Origin: JAXMHQ01 sp046346665
GTDB lineage: Bacteria; Verrucomicrobiota; Verrucomicrobiia; Limisphaerales; JAXMHQ01
NCBI GenBank assembly: GCA_046346665.1
Contig: JAXMHQ010000018.1
Location: 41,706 to 105,705 of the forward strand
Length of the DNA stretch: 64,000 nucleotides
Direction of reading: 5' to 3'
Shown in pieces: positions 8,581 to 16,586 of this stretch. Both the position numbers and the translations under genes were made by a program. Under the pieces are notes generated by a model, which was not told the origin of the DNA, did not search any database, and saw only the letters and a list, made by a program, of their open reading frames with translations. Every line of letters begins with the position of its first letter. Position 1 is the stretch's first letter.

Positions 8581-8737
8581 TGCGGAGTGCGGAATTCGGA
8601 ATGCGGAATCCTGTCGGACATATTCCGCATCCCTCAGTTAAAAAGCGGTCTTTGCAGCGGGAGATGTCGGCGATGTACACTCTGAAAAGGAGCGATGCTC
8701 ACCGACAGGATTCGGCATCCCGCATTCCGCACTCCGC
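8581..8737 (+). repeat. Fold-back array element, unit about GCGGAGT/GCGGAAT
   Basis: Left arm 8581-8617 and right arm 8702-8737 are inverted copies (33 of 36 positions identical by eye) built from degenerate GCGGAAT/GCGGAGT units and ending in ATCCTGTCGG. An 84-base spacer separates them. The element fills the gap between the convergent zinc-ribbon gene and rex and could form a bidirectional terminator-like stem. Confidence 0.85.
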
Positions 8738-8739
8738 GT

Positions 8740-9393
8740 TTACTGGATGAAATAGCTGAGATTCTCCAGTTCGATGGCCAGGTTGACGTTGTTGACCATG
8801 ACGTCTTCCGGCACGGAGAGGACGATGGGGGAAAAGTTGAGCAGGCCGACGATGCCGGCGTGGACGAGCTGGTTGGCGACTTCCTGGGCGGCGGCGGCGG
8901 GCACGGCGAGAATGGCCATTTTCACCCCGCGTTCGCGGATGTACGGCGCCAGGTTTTCCATGGGAAAAATCGGCTGGGTCAACCGTTTGTCGCGGCGCCG
9001 TCGGGGTTCCGCGTCAAAGGCGGCGACGATTTCGAATCCTTCCTTTTCGAACCCCCGATAGGACAGCAGCGCGAGGCCGAGGTTGCCGACGCCGACCAGG
9101 ATGACCGGTTGAAGGCGGGTCGTGCCGAGTTCGTCCGAGATCATCACGGACAGTTCCTCGACATCGTAGCCAAGTCCGCGCGTGCCGAAATGGCCGAAGT
9201 AGGCGAGGTCTTTCCGGAGCTGGGTGGGTTTGACTCCCGCCACCTTGGCGAGCGTCTCGCTCGACACGGTCTGGATCTGGTTCTCCCGCAGCCGGGCCAG
9301 GCAGCGCAGGTAGACCGAGAGACGGTAAATCGTCTTGCGCGGAATGACGGGTCGCTCGGATTTGTTCACCGCGGTCAGGATGAAAGAAAGCAC
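8740..9393 (-). CDS. rex: Redox-sensing transcriptional repressor Rex
   Basis: 217 residues. Residues 15-80 are the winged-helix DNA-binding domain ('IPRKTIYRLSVYLR', 'KPTQLRKDLAYFGHFGTRG'); residues 95-205 are a Rossmann domain with 'GVGNLG' at 101-106 that binds NAD(H). Rex represses fermentative and respiratory genes when NADH/NAD+ is low. Start is GTG at 9391-9393; the true start could be slightly internal. Its convergent position next to the complex I-like operon is suggestive of shared redox biology, but no Rex operator was identified in the window. Confidence 0.93.
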   Translation of the reverse strand: MLSFILTAVNKSERPVIPRKTIYRLSVYLRCLARLRENQIQTVSSETLAKVAGVKPTQLRKDLAYFGHFGTRGLGYDVEELSVMISDELGTTRLQPVILVGVGNLGLALLSYRGFEKEGFEIVAAFDAEPRRRRDKRLTQPIFPMENLAPYIRERGVKMAILAVPAAAAQEVANQLVHAGIVGLLNFSPIVLSVPEDVMVNNVNLAIELENLSYFIQ

Positions 9394-9426
9394 CGGGCAT
9401 GGGCAAGCATGTTAAGGGCGGGGTAA

Positions 9427-9509
9427 GTGGATTAATGGATTAATGGATTTATGGATTTTTCGCGGCGGCCTTTTCAATGATCCAGTTATCCAAAAATCCA
9501 TTTATCCAT
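9427..9509 (+). repeat. Fold-back array, unit about ATGGATTA
   Basis: Left arm (9428-9463) is a run of TGGATTA/TGGATTT units; the right arm (about 9478-9509) is the inverted counterpart (TCCATTTATCCA type). It lies upstream of the rex start and downstream of bcp. Related elements with the same unit occur at 13850-13945, 32575-32660 and 49333-49541. Confidence 0.75.
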
Positions 9510-9510
9510 T

Positions 9511-9739
9511 CCCCCACCGCTTCGCGGCGTCCCGGGAGAACCCTTGGATGATTTTCAGAACCACCCCGGATTGTTGGAATCGGCAAGATGGAGGAAGCTG
9601 TGCGTGCTTGTGGGACTTGCTTCCCATGGGTACTTGGGCGGCCCCGAGCTGGGTCCTGGGGCCGCCCTGAGAATTTAGCCCAAGGAGGCAGCCGGCAAAA
9701 GGGGTCAGCGGCGTTACATTTCCTGAACGATCGCCCGGC
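9511..9739. other. Gene-free stretch with strong hairpins
   Basis: No credible coding region is seen between the array and bcp. A perfect 10-bp stem (GGGCGGCCCC at 9636-9645 with GGGGCCGCCC at 9658-9667, 12-base loop) is enclosed by CTTGGGC / GCCCAAG (about 9634-9683). No U-tract follows. It may be part of a structured RNA or a repeat; it matches no RNA family I recognise. Confidence 0.35.
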
Positions 9740-10213
9740 TCACAGGGCTTGTACGACTTCCTCCGCGTGCGTTTCCGGCTTCACCAGAGGCCAGATCTTC
9801 CGAATCCGGCCGTCCGGCCCGATCCAAAACGTCACCCGGCGGATGCCCATGTAACTTCGGCCCATGAATTTCTTTTTTCCCCACACGCCGTAGGCCTCCA
9901 CGATTCGGCGATCTTCATCGGCAAGCAGGGGGAACGGCAGCTTCTGCGCGGCGGCGAATTTCTCATGCGATTTCAGCGAATCGGCGCTGATACCGAGCAC
10001 GACCGCGCCGCGGCTGGTGAGCCGGCGATATTCATCCCGGAACCCGCACGCCTCCTTCGTGCAACCCGGGGTGCTGTCGCGCGGATAGAAATAGAGGATC
10101 ACGTTCTTTCCCTTCAGATCGCGGAGGGAGATGGTTTGGCCGCCGGTGGCGGTGGCGCTGAAATCCGGGGCGGGGTCGCCTTCCTTGAGTTTCAATTCAG
10201 GTGCGGTGGGCAT
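9740..10213 (-). CDS. bcp: Thioredoxin-dependent peroxiredoxin, Bcp/PrxQ family
   Basis: 157 residues, normal family length. The motif 'STPGCTKEACGFRD' has the peroxidatic Cys51 and resolving Cys56 (C-x4-C), typical of PrxQ/Bcp atypical 2-Cys enzymes that reduce hydroperoxides with thioredoxin. It starts 3 bp after the pgsA stop on the same strand, so the two are probably one transcript. Confidence 0.93.
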   Translation of the reverse strand: MPTAPELKLKEGDPAPDFSATATGGQTISLRDLKGKNVILYFYPRDSTPGCTKEACGFRDEYRRLTSRGAVVLGISADSLKSHEKFAAAQKLPFPLLADEDRRIVEAYGVWGKKKFMGRSYMGIRRVTFWIGPDGRIRKIWPLVKPETHAEEVVQAL

Positions 10214-10216
10214 GAG

Positions 10217-10822
10217 TCAGGGATTGGGTGTTGGGGAACTGGTGGGATGCGAACTTAATTGTCGGACGCCGTCGGAGACGTAAAGCAGGCCGGAGACGCC
10301 GGTGCAGACCGCGGCCCCGATGGTCCAGATGGAAAACCACGGCCGCGCCAGGGCCGGGTGATCCGCAACAGAATCCCAGCGCAGAAGGATCCAGCTCACG
10401 CAAAACATCTGGAGCACCGTGGCGATTTTTCCGAGGACGCGGGGCCGGACTTTCACGCGGCCGACGGTCATGAGGATGACGCCCATGCCGATGAGGATGA
10501 CGAGGTCGCGGCTGATGATGGTGCCGGTGAGCCAGAGCGGGATGGTGCCGAGGAACGGGCTGGTGAAGCTGAAAAGCACGACGCCGGACACGAGCAGCAA
10601 TTTGTCCGCAAGCGGATCGAGGATGGCGCCGAGTTCGCTGCGCTGGTTGTAATGCCGCGCGATGTAGCCGTCGATCCCGTCGCAAATCGCCGCCGTTCCA
10701 TAGGCGAGGATCGCGAGGAGCCGGTGCATGTCGTTGCCTGATTTCATGAAATACAGGATTTCGACGACGAAGAAGGGAATCAGGAGGATCCGAAAGATCG
10801 TGACTTTATTGGCGGCGGTCAT
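10217..10822 (-). CDS. pgsA: CDP-alcohol phosphatidyltransferase, probable phosphatidylglycerophosphate synthase
   Basis: 201 residues with several membrane segments. The CDP-alcohol phosphotransferase motif is intact: D-G-x2-D-G-x2-A-R-x8-G-x3-D-x3-D, seen as 'DGIDGYIARH' followed by 'GAILDPLADK'. The family makes phosphatidylglycerol phosphate from CDP-diacylglycerol and glycerol-3-phosphate in the inner membrane. The last 12 or so residues are Ser/Pro/Thr-rich and repetitive, possibly a repeat-derived tail. It is divergent from purE. Confidence 0.88.
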   Translation of the reverse strand: MTAANKVTIFRILLIPFFVVEILYFMKSGNDMHRLLAILAYGTAAICDGIDGYIARHYNQRSELGAILDPLADKLLLVSGVVLFSFTSPFLGTIPLWLTGTIISRDLVILIGMGVILMTVGRVKVRPRVLGKIATVLQMFCVSWILLRWDSVADHPALARPWFSIWTIGAAVCTGVSGLLYVSDGVRQLSSHPTSSPTPNP

Positions 10823-10931
10823 GGTTCGGCCCGGGCGTCATCATGGTGGAACGGCGACGGACGTCAATCTCCGAGCGCTGCCGGCGCGATCCTGGTTGAA
10901 CTGGGCGGCGAGGTGGTTTAAAAGTCTGGCG

Positions 10932-11444
10932 ATGAATCCAAAAACGAACCCGGTGCTGGTGGCTATTTTGATGGGGAGCGATTCCGACTGGCCGATCATG
11001 AAGGCGGCGGCGGATGTCTGTGATGAATTCGAGGTGGGATTTGATGCGCGCGTGATTTCGGCGCACCGGACACCGCGCGACCTGGAGGCGTTTGTGTCGG
11101 GGGCGCGGGACCAGGGAGTGCGGGTGATCATCGCCGGGGCGGGCGGCGCGGCGCATCTGCCGGGTGTGACGGCGGCGTTCACGACGCTGCCGGTGATCGG
11201 GGTGCCGATCCAGGGCAAGGCTTTGGACGGGATGGATTCGCTGCTGTCGATAGTGCAGATGCCGCCGGGAGTGCCGGTGGCGACGGTGGGTGTGAACGCG
11301 GCGAAGAACGCCGGGCTGCTGGCGATGCAGATGCTGGCGCTGGGCGAACCGCGGCTGGTGGAGGCCCTCGCCAAATTCAAAGTCCGGCTCGCCGAGGAAT
11401 CGCGCGCGAAGAACCAGACCCTGGCGAAGACCCTGAAGGGCTGA
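10932..11444 (+). CDS. purE: N5-carboxyaminoimidazole ribonucleotide mutase PurE
   Basis: 170 residues, class I PurE. The phosphate/substrate loop 'MGSDSDWPIM' and 'SAHRTP' (catalytic His) are intact. The enzyme converts N5-CAIR to CAIR in purine synthesis. The frame is open upstream, but ATG 10932 directly precedes the conserved core ('NPVLVAILMGSDSD'). No purK is visible next to it. It converges with gltX across a 74-bp gap filled by a REPIN-like palindrome pair. Confidence 0.95.
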   Translation: MNPKTNPVLVAILMGSDSDWPIMKAAADVCDEFEVGFDARVISAHRTPRDLEAFVSGARDQGVRVIIAGAGGAAHLPGVTAAFTTLPVIGVPIQGKALDGMDSLLSIVQMPPGVPVATVGVNAAKNAGLLAMQMLALGEPRLVEALAKFKVRLAEESRAKNQTLAKTLKG

Positions 11445-11449
11445 TGCGG

Positions 11450-11514
11450 TGGGAGGGCCGGCGTCTCGCCGGCCCACACATTCTTTTTGGGACGCCGGGA
11501 CGGCGTCCCTACCG
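11450..11514 (+). repeat. REPIN-like pair of GC-rich hairpins between purE and gltX
   Basis: Hairpin 1 is GGGCCGGCG-TCT-CGCCGGCCC (11456-11476); hairpin 2 is GGGACGCCG-GGA-CGGCGTCCC (11490-11510). Each has a perfect 9-bp stem and a 3-base loop. The right end reads CCCTACC, that is GGTAGGG on the minus strand, giving the 5' GTAG typical of REP sequences. A variant of the same pair lies at 23408-23512. Confidence 0.7.
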
Positions 11515-11518
11515 TGCA

Positions 11519-12874
11519 TCAGGCACCGAATTCCGGCCGGGCGAGCGCGGCGTCGATCCGCGTCAGCACCGTCTTTTTCCCGAGCACTTCCATGAGGTGG
11601 TACAGGCTTGGGCCGGACGGGTTGCCGGTGCAGGCGAGGCGGACGGGGTGAACGAGAACCCCGGCTTTGACGCCGAGTTCGCCGGCAATGTTTTTGAGGG
11701 CCGCTTCAATCGGGGCGGCCTGGAAGGAGTCGAGCACCGAGAAGGCGTCGCGGAGCTTCTGCAGCCGCGGGCGGTTTTCAGGAACAAACGATTTCCGGAC
11801 GGCTTCGGGATCGAACTGCAGCGCGTCCTTGAAGTAGAATCCGGCGTACGCGGGCAGCTCGGTGAACAGCTTGATTTTTCCGCGGCACGTGTCGAGGGCG
11901 GCCTTCACGTATTCGACTGCGAAGGCGTTGGTGTCGATGCCGGCCTTGCCGAGCGTGTGGACGGACAGTTCGTAGAACCGGTCCTGGCTCAATTCGCGGG
12001 AATATTCCCCCTGCAACCAGAGCAGCTTGTCGTGGTCGAACCGCGCGTTGGCCCGGAGGATCTGTGGCAGGTCGAATCGATCGACGACTTCCTGCAGCGG
12101 CATTTTTTCCCGGTTATCCTTGGGCGACCAGCTCAGGAGGCAGAGATAATTCACGACGGCTTCGGGCAGGTAACCGCCGTCGATGTAGGCCGTCATGAGC
12201 GCGCCCTGGTCGCGTTTGCTCATCTTGGTGCCGTCCGGGTTCAGGATGAGGGGGATGTGGGCGTATTGGGGCGGGTGGACGCCGAAGGCCTCGAACAGCG
12301 CGATGTGTTTGGCGGTGTTGCTGAGGTGATCCTCGCCCCGGATGACATGGGTGATGTTCATCTCGAGATCGTCGATGACATTGACGAGGTGAAACACGGG
12401 CTCGCCGTCGGAGCGCACGATGACAAAATCGGGATCGGCCGCCTCGCGGTCGGTGAGTTCGCGGCGGACGTCGCCGACGACAAGGTCGCGGATGATGACC
12501 GGTTCGCGTTTCATTCGAAACTTGATGGCGCCCTCGTGTTCGTAAGCGAGCCCGCGGGACAGCAGAGCTTCGACGCGCCGGCGGTAGTTGTCCTTGCGCT
12601 GGCTTTGGTAATAAGGACCGAACTCGCCCTTGGCGGGCCCGGTGGCGTCGGCGCTGAGCGGGCCTTCATCCCAGGCGAGCCCCAGCCAGCGGAGTCCGTC
12701 GAGGATGACTTGCACGGCGGCCTGGGTGTTGCGGGCGACGTCGGTGTCTTCGATGCGGAGGATGAAGGCGCCGCCGGTGTGCCGGGCATAGAGCCAGTTG
12801 AACAGGGCCGTCCGGGCGCCTCCGATATGGAGGAAGCCGGTCGGACTCGGGGCGAAACGCACGCGGACTTTCAT
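11519..12874 (-). CDS. gltX: Glutamyl-tRNA synthetase
   Basis: 451 residues. The class I signature appears as 'HIGGARTAL' near residue 16 and 'KMSKRD' in the second half, with 'DLEMNITHVIRGEDH' between. It charges tRNA-Glu. The reading frame stays open 49 codons upstream, but that stretch reads through the repeat array at 12914 ('SALRTPHSAFRIH'), so the start is placed at 12874, where 'MKVRVRFAPSPTGFLHIGG' begins the conserved fold. Confidence 0.95.
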   Translation of the reverse strand: MKVRVRFAPSPTGFLHIGGARTALFNWLYARHTGGAFILRIEDTDVARNTQAAVQVILDGLRWLGLAWDEGPLSADATGPAKGEFGPYYQSQRKDNYRRRVEALLSRGLAYEHEGAIKFRMKREPVIIRDLVVGDVRRELTDREAADPDFVIVRSDGEPVFHLVNVIDDLEMNITHVIRGEDHLSNTAKHIALFEAFGVHPPQYAHIPLILNPDGTKMSKRDQGALMTAYIDGGYLPEAVVNYLCLLSWSPKDNREKMPLQEVVDRFDLPQILRANARFDHDKLLWLQGEYSRELSQDRFYELSVHTLGKAGIDTNAFAVEYVKAALDTCRGKIKLFTELPAYAGFYFKDALQFDPEAVRKSFVPENRPRLQKLRDAFSVLDSFQAAPIEAALKNIAGELGVKAGVLVHPVRLACTGNPSGPSLYHLMEVLGKKTVLTRIDAALARPEFGA

Positions 12875-12913
12875 GGGCCTATTCAAGATCAATTCAGCGC
12901 CGGGCTCAAGGTG

Positions 12914-13106
12914 AATGCGGAATGCGGAGTGCGGAGTGCGGAGTGCGGAATCCTCGCGGTTCAATTTTATGTGTGAATGCAGGAACCGGCGTGAGGCCCT
13001 AACCAATCCGCAAAGACGCAAAGCGTGAGCCTCCTGACGTCGGCTGCTACAAGGGAATCAGGCGGACCGCCAGGATTCCGCACTCCGCACTCCGCGTTCC
13101 GCACTG
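12914..13106 (+). repeat. Fold-back array, unit GCGGAGT/GCGGAAT, with a nested REP copy
   Basis: The left arm (12914-12960) has five GCGGAxT units and ends AATCCTCGCGGT. The right arm (13067-13106) is the inverted form starting ACCGCCAGGATT. The spacer holds a solitary REP (13027-13050, GTAGCAGCCGACG on the minus strand) of the type paired at 26338-26414. It lies upstream of gltX. Confidence 0.85.
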
Positions 13107-13269
13107 GACAGTCCGGCTTGACAGGATGCAACAATCGTGGCTGATTGTGTGTGTAAGGACGACGCAAGCCGTCGGAATGATTTGATTCGGGTGGCGGATC
13201 GTTTCTTCAGCGGGGTTCCCCACCCCCACCTCCTTGGCGACCGCTGCCCGAATCATCCGTTGTTCCTTA

Positions 13270-13403
13270 ACCGCGAATGGACGCGAATGGACGCGAATAA
13301 GGGACGGCAGAAAATGATCCCCTGATACTTTTCAAAGCGCGTCGACATTCATCAATTATCCCTTTTCTACTGCTATTGGCGTTCATTGGCGTCCATTCGC
13401 GGT
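13270..13403 (+). repeat. Fold-back array, unit CGCGAATGGA
   Basis: The left arm (13270-13300) repeats CGAATGGACG three times; the right arm (13374-13403) is inverted (GGCGTTCATTGGCGTCCATT). A single arm of the same unit ends the DUF885 gene at 23528-23558. Confidence 0.8.
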
Positions 13404-13481
13404 TCACCTGTCCGGGTTGACTGCTCGGCGGAACGTGACTTGCTGACACAGCGGCGAAGGCCCAAAACCGCCTGTTTGAGT

Positions 13482-13796
13482 ATGTCACACGATTTTTATT
13501 CTTTGCTGGGAAACATTGCCCTTGGCTGGCTGGCTCTCGGTGCTTTGATTGTCATTGGTCACCTGACCTGGCTGGAACTTCGTGATATTCGCAAACATCG
13601 ACTTCACCGCAAGCTGGCCAACGACGGCAAACATCTCGGGCTCGTCCAAACCATTACGGTCGTAACCCAAACAGCCTCTACAGACGGCGCCAATTCCACG
13701 GCCTCCTGGACCGTCTCAAACATGGACACAACGTCCGACCGCTGGACAGTTCCCCGTCCGTCGAACTCGGACGGAATTTCCTACCGCTGGAACTGA
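13482..13796 (+). CDS. Small hypothetical protein with one membrane segment
   Basis: This 104-residue reading frame starts at ATG 13482. Residues 8-30 ('LGNIALGWLALGALIVIGHL') form a plausible membrane helix, followed by a basic stretch ('RDIRKHRLHRKLANDGK') and a Ser/Thr-rich tail. I recognise no family. Codon use and the clean helix favour a real gene, but isolation among repeats makes this uncertain. Confidence 0.4.
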   Translation: MSHDFYSLLGNIALGWLALGALIVIGHLTWLELRDIRKHRLHRKLANDGKHLGLVQTITVVTQTASTDGANSTASWTVSNMDTTSDRWTVPRPSNSDGISYRWN

Positions 13797-13822
13797 TCAT
13801 CCCAGTGCGAGAACCCTCAAAG

Positions 13823-13945
13823 GGTGGGGCGAGACTCCGTCGAGCCCATTCTGAATCCCTGGATGCCTGGATCAATGGATTGAGGGATTGTTGGATCTTC
13901 GCGCGAGGGTCCTTCCATTTATCCAGCAATCCACAGATCCATTAA
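13823..13945 (+). repeat. REP-like copy followed by ATGGATTA fold-back array that ends panE
   Basis: 13823-13847 is GGTGGGGCGAGACTCC..., a palindrome-like unit also found at 20054, 32669 and 48414. 13850-13895 and 13915-13945 are inverted TGGATxA arrays. The TAA stop of panE (13942-13944 on the plus strand, read in reverse) lies inside the right arm (GATTAATGGATC on the minus strand). Confidence 0.8.
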
Positions 13946-14922
13946 TCCTCCCGCGTCGACTTCCGGATCGAATCCAGTTCCGAGAGAATCTTGCACAGGC
14001 GTTCAAGGAAGGGCACTTTCATGCCGGCGGAGCGGGCGCGGCGGAGCGGTTCCAGGAACAGCGCTTCCAATTCCAATGGACGTCCCAGTTCAAAATCAAT
14101 CAGTGTCGACGCCTGGTAAGCGCCCATGCTGCGCGTGCGTTCGATCTGGGTGTTGGCGAGGGATTCGTCCACGGGCAGTTTCAGGGCGTTGGCGGTGCGG
14201 ATGACTTCGAGCATGAGCTGGCGCGCGCGGGATTCCCAGTCGGAATCGCGCAGCAACCGGTCTGTGGCGAAGCAGGAATCCCGGAGTTGGACGGGCGCGA
14301 GGGGATCGATCCAAGGCGCGTGGCCGGCGGCGGCGGCGACGCCGAGTCCGTTGAACGGGACATTCCAGACCAGTTTTTCCCAGTGTGCGCGGTGGAGGTT
14401 GTCGGAGGTGCGGCAGGGAATTCCGGCGGCTGCGAAGGCAGCGGCGATTTCCTGCAGCCGGGTTCCGGGAGGCCGCTGAAATTCGCCGAGCACCACGAGT
14501 CCGTGATCCATGTGCCGGATGCGGCCGGGCGCGACGCGGTTGAGGCAGACGAAGCAGAGGCCGCCGAGGACCTGGTCGGGCGGGACGATTTTCGCGAGGG
14601 CTTCCTCGTTGCCCAATCCGTTCTGGAGTGTGACGACGGCGGTGTGGGGGCCGGCGAGGGGCGGGATGAGATCGGGGAAGCGGTGGTTGGCGGTGGCTTT
14701 GAGGGCGACGAGGACCAGGTCGGCGGGGCCTATTTCGGCGGGGTCGCGGGCGCAGACGGGCTGGACGTGGAAATCGCCGTCGGGGCTTTCGATGAACACG
14801 CCGTGCCGGCGGACGGTGTCGAAATCGGAGCGGAGTAGGAAATGGACCTGGTGACCGGCGCGGGCGAGTTTTGCGCCGTAGAAGCTGCCGACGGCGCCGC
14901 AGCCGGCGACGGCGATTTTCAC
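13942..14922 (-). CDS. panE: 2-dehydropantoate 2-reductase (ketopantoate reductase family)
   Basis: 326 residues. N-terminal Rossmann motif G-C-G-A-V-G at residues 7-12 binds NADPH; 'LVALKATANH' carries the conserved Lys and 'HWEKLVWNVPFNG' the catalytic Lys/Asn region of the C-terminal helical domain. The family reduces ketopantoate to pantoate in coenzyme A synthesis; paralogues exist, so exact substrate is inferred. The last residues ('STRED') run into a repeat array that supplies the stop codon. Confidence 0.85.
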   Translation of the reverse strand: MKIAVAGCGAVGSFYGAKLARAGHQVHFLLRSDFDTVRRHGVFIESPDGDFHVQPVCARDPAEIGPADLVLVALKATANHRFPDLIPPLAGPHTAVVTLQNGLGNEEALAKIVPPDQVLGGLCFVCLNRVAPGRIRHMDHGLVVLGEFQRPPGTRLQEIAAAFAAAGIPCRTSDNLHRAHWEKLVWNVPFNGLGVAAAAGHAPWIDPLAPVQLRDSCFATDRLLRDSDWESRARQLMLEVIRTANALKLPVDESLANTQIERTRSMGAYQASTLIDFELGRPLELEALFLEPLRRARSAGMKVPFLERLCKILSELDSIRKSTRED

Positions 14923-14949
14923 GGGGTGGTGTGGGTTAAAGGCGATGCT

Positions 14950-15029
14950 GCCACAGAGTCACAGAGAACACAGAGCAACAGGGGCTGGAATTCTAAAGTC
15001 CATCTCGGTGTCCTCTGTGGTTCTGTGGC
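14950..15029 (+). repeat. Fold-back array, unit CACAGAG
   Basis: The left arm (14950-14974) is CCACAGAGTCACAGAGAACA...; the right arm (15011-15029) is inverted CTCTGTGGTTCTGTGG. It occupies the gap between the panE start and the HU terminator. Confidence 0.8.
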
Positions 15030-15039
15030 GATTTTGCAG

Positions 15040-15072
15040 AAAAAAAGGCACCCTGGGCTGGCCAGGGTGCCT
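15040..15072 (-). terminator. Rho-independent terminator of the HU gene
   Basis: On the minus strand a perfect 10-bp stem, GGCACCCTGG (15062-15071) and CCAGGGTGCC (15047-15056), with a 5-base loop is followed by seven T (A15040-15046 on plus). It begins 18 bases after the HU stop. Confidence 0.93.
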
Positions 15073-15089
15073 GTGAGGAAATCGGCCGG

Positions 15090-15377
15090 TTACTTGGCGC
15101 CGAGGATCGCGTCCTTGGCGGCCTTGGCGACCTGGAACTTCACAACGCGCTTGGCCGGGATCTGGATGGTTTCGCCGGTGGCGGGGTTGCGGCCGACGCG
15201 GGCGGCGCGGTTCTTGAGCTTCAGTTTGCCGAGGCCCGGGAGGGTGAAAGTGTTCTTGGCGTTCTTATACGCGAGGCCGGCCAGCTCTTCGAGATACTGC
15301 GTGGACTGCTTCTTCGTGATTCCAACTTTCTCGGCGAGCGTGGAGGCGATTTGGGATTTCGAGAGTGATTTGGCCAT
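15090..15377 (-). CDS. HU-family DNA-binding protein
   Basis: 95 residues, normal HU length. The beta-arm region 'GRNPATGETIQIPAKRVVKF' with the conserved Arg-Asn-Pro DNA-bending tip is intact, as is the N-terminal dimerisation helix ('SKSQIASTLAEKVGITKKQ'). It packages the nucleoid as a dimer. It is a single-gene unit with its own terminator and a plausible promoter. Confidence 0.95.
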   Translation of the reverse strand: MAKSLSKSQIASTLAEKVGITKKQSTQYLEELAGLAYKNAKNTFTLPGLGKLKLKNRAARVGRNPATGETIQIPAKRVVKFQVAKAAKDAILGAK

Positions 15378-15446
15378 AGCGGTGTGTGTTCTGTGTGTTG
15401 TTTGTTGTTACGTTTTTGTTCCGAAAGTCATTTGACTTGGCTTCGT

Positions 15447-15474
15447 ATTAAAGCCCTTCGAACCGTGCGTGCAA
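15447..15474 (-). promoter_or_regulatory. Possible sigma70-type promoter of the HU gene
   Basis: On the minus strand TTGCAC (15469-15474), 16 bases, then TTTAAT (15447-15452). The -10 matches five of six consensus bases, the -35 only three. An AC-rich untranslated leader of about 60 bases follows. Confidence 0.35.
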
Positions 15475-15539
15475 GTAGAAAATGAAAAAAAATCCCGGAG
15501 AAATAAGGGGATTTTGATCCGGTCCGGCGAACCCGGGGC

Positions 15540-16580
15540 TTGACATGGAATGCCGATTCGCAAAGATCGCTTGTGGCCCTGTTCACCATTCAGAACGAAT
15601 TTCGGTACGAAATCGTCCGCAAGATCTTCGAAGGCGGCATGGGAATCGTGTATGAAGCGGAGCAGCACGGGGCCCGGCAGTTCGTCAAACGGATCGCCAT
15701 CAAGGTCATCCGGCAAAACTACGCCGACCAGAAACAGTTCATTGAAAACTTCATCGGCGAAGCCAAGCTGGTCGCGGACCTGATCCACACCAACATCGTC
15801 CAGACGTATCACCTGGGCGAAACGAACGGGATTTATTTCATGGCGATGGAACTGATCCGGGGCGTGAACCTGGAGCAGTTCGACCAGCAACTGCGCGACA
15901 AGCGCCGTCAACTCCCCAAGGAACTGGCGGTGTTCATCGTCAGCCGCGTGGCCCGCGGACTGGCTTACGCACATGCCAAGGCCGACCGCGACGGCAAGCC
16001 GCTCGGCATCGTGCACCGGGACGTCAGCTTCAAAAACATTCTAGTGGCGTTCGAAGGCGACGTGAAACTGTCCGATTTCGGAATCGCGAAGGCGCGCGGA
16101 TTTCTGACCGACCAGGAGGGCGAAGTGGTGGCGGGCAAGGCGGATTACATGAGCCCGGAGCAGGCGGATTTCCAGATCACGGACAAGCGGTCGGATTTGT
16201 TCTCGGCGGGCGTGGTGCTCGCTCACCTGCTGCTGGGCCGGAATATTTTCAAGGCGGAAACATCCGAGGAATCGCGCCAGCGGATCCTGAACATGGACAT
16301 CCCGGATTTCCGGGCGCTGGACGCGCGCATCGACGCGCGGTTGAACGACATTTTGCACCGGGCGCTGTCGCACGACCTGGACAAGCGTTACGCGACGGCG
16401 GACGAGTTGTTGTACGACCTGGAGCATTACATTTACGGCAGCGGTTACGGCCCGACGAACGAGACGCTCGGAAAATACATCCGCGAATTGTTCGACCAGG
16501 GAGTGCCGGCCGCGGCGAATTCCGCGAAGCACAAAGCCGAACTGCTGGAAGACACCGTGCGCATCCGCGCCAAGGCCTGA
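15540..16580 (+). CDS. Hanks-type serine/threonine protein kinase
   Basis: 346 residues, soluble, essentially only a kinase domain. Glycine loop 'FEGGMGIVYEA', ATP-binding Lys near 55 ('RIAIKVI'), Glu74, catalytic loop 'HRDVSFKN' (159-166), DFG at 179-181 and 'YMSPEQ' are all present, so it should be active. It lacks a transmembrane segment or PASTA domains. Start is uncertain: TTG 15540 or GTG 15573 (no in-frame ATG precedes the domain). It is followed after 6 bp by an amidase gene; substrate unknown. Confidence 0.88.
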   Translation: MTWNADSQRSLVALFTIQNEFRYEIVRKIFEGGMGIVYEAEQHGARQFVKRIAIKVIRQNYADQKQFIENFIGEAKLVADLIHTNIVQTYHLGETNGIYFMAMELIRGVNLEQFDQQLRDKRRQLPKELAVFIVSRVARGLAYAHAKADRDGKPLGIVHRDVSFKNILVAFEGDVKLSDFGIAKARGFLTDQEGEVVAGKADYMSPEQADFQITDKRSDLFSAGVVLAHLLLGRNIFKAETSEESRQRILNMDIPDFRALDARIDARLNDILHRALSHDLDKRYATADELLYDLEHYIYGSGYGPTNETLGKYIRELFDQGVPAAANSAKHKAELLEDTVRIRAKA

Positions 16581-16586
16581 TTCGAA

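Larger units (their letters stand above)
12875..13481. other. Gene-free 600-bp stretch composed largely of repeats
   Basis: Between gltX and the next small reading frame I see no convincing gene. The stretch holds two fold-back arrays (12914-13106 and 13270-13403) and one solitary REP-like copy (13027-13050). The gltX promoter must lie within or next to the first array. Confidence 0.7.

Noticed and set aside
9443..9670. Small plus-strand reading frame between rex and bcp
   Set aside because: It begins inside a repeat array and runs through hairpin sequence; composition is not protein-like.
12875..13021. A 49-codon N-terminal extension of gltX
   Set aside because: It translates the GCGGAGT array and a segment without homology; the conserved GluRS N-terminus starts at 12874.
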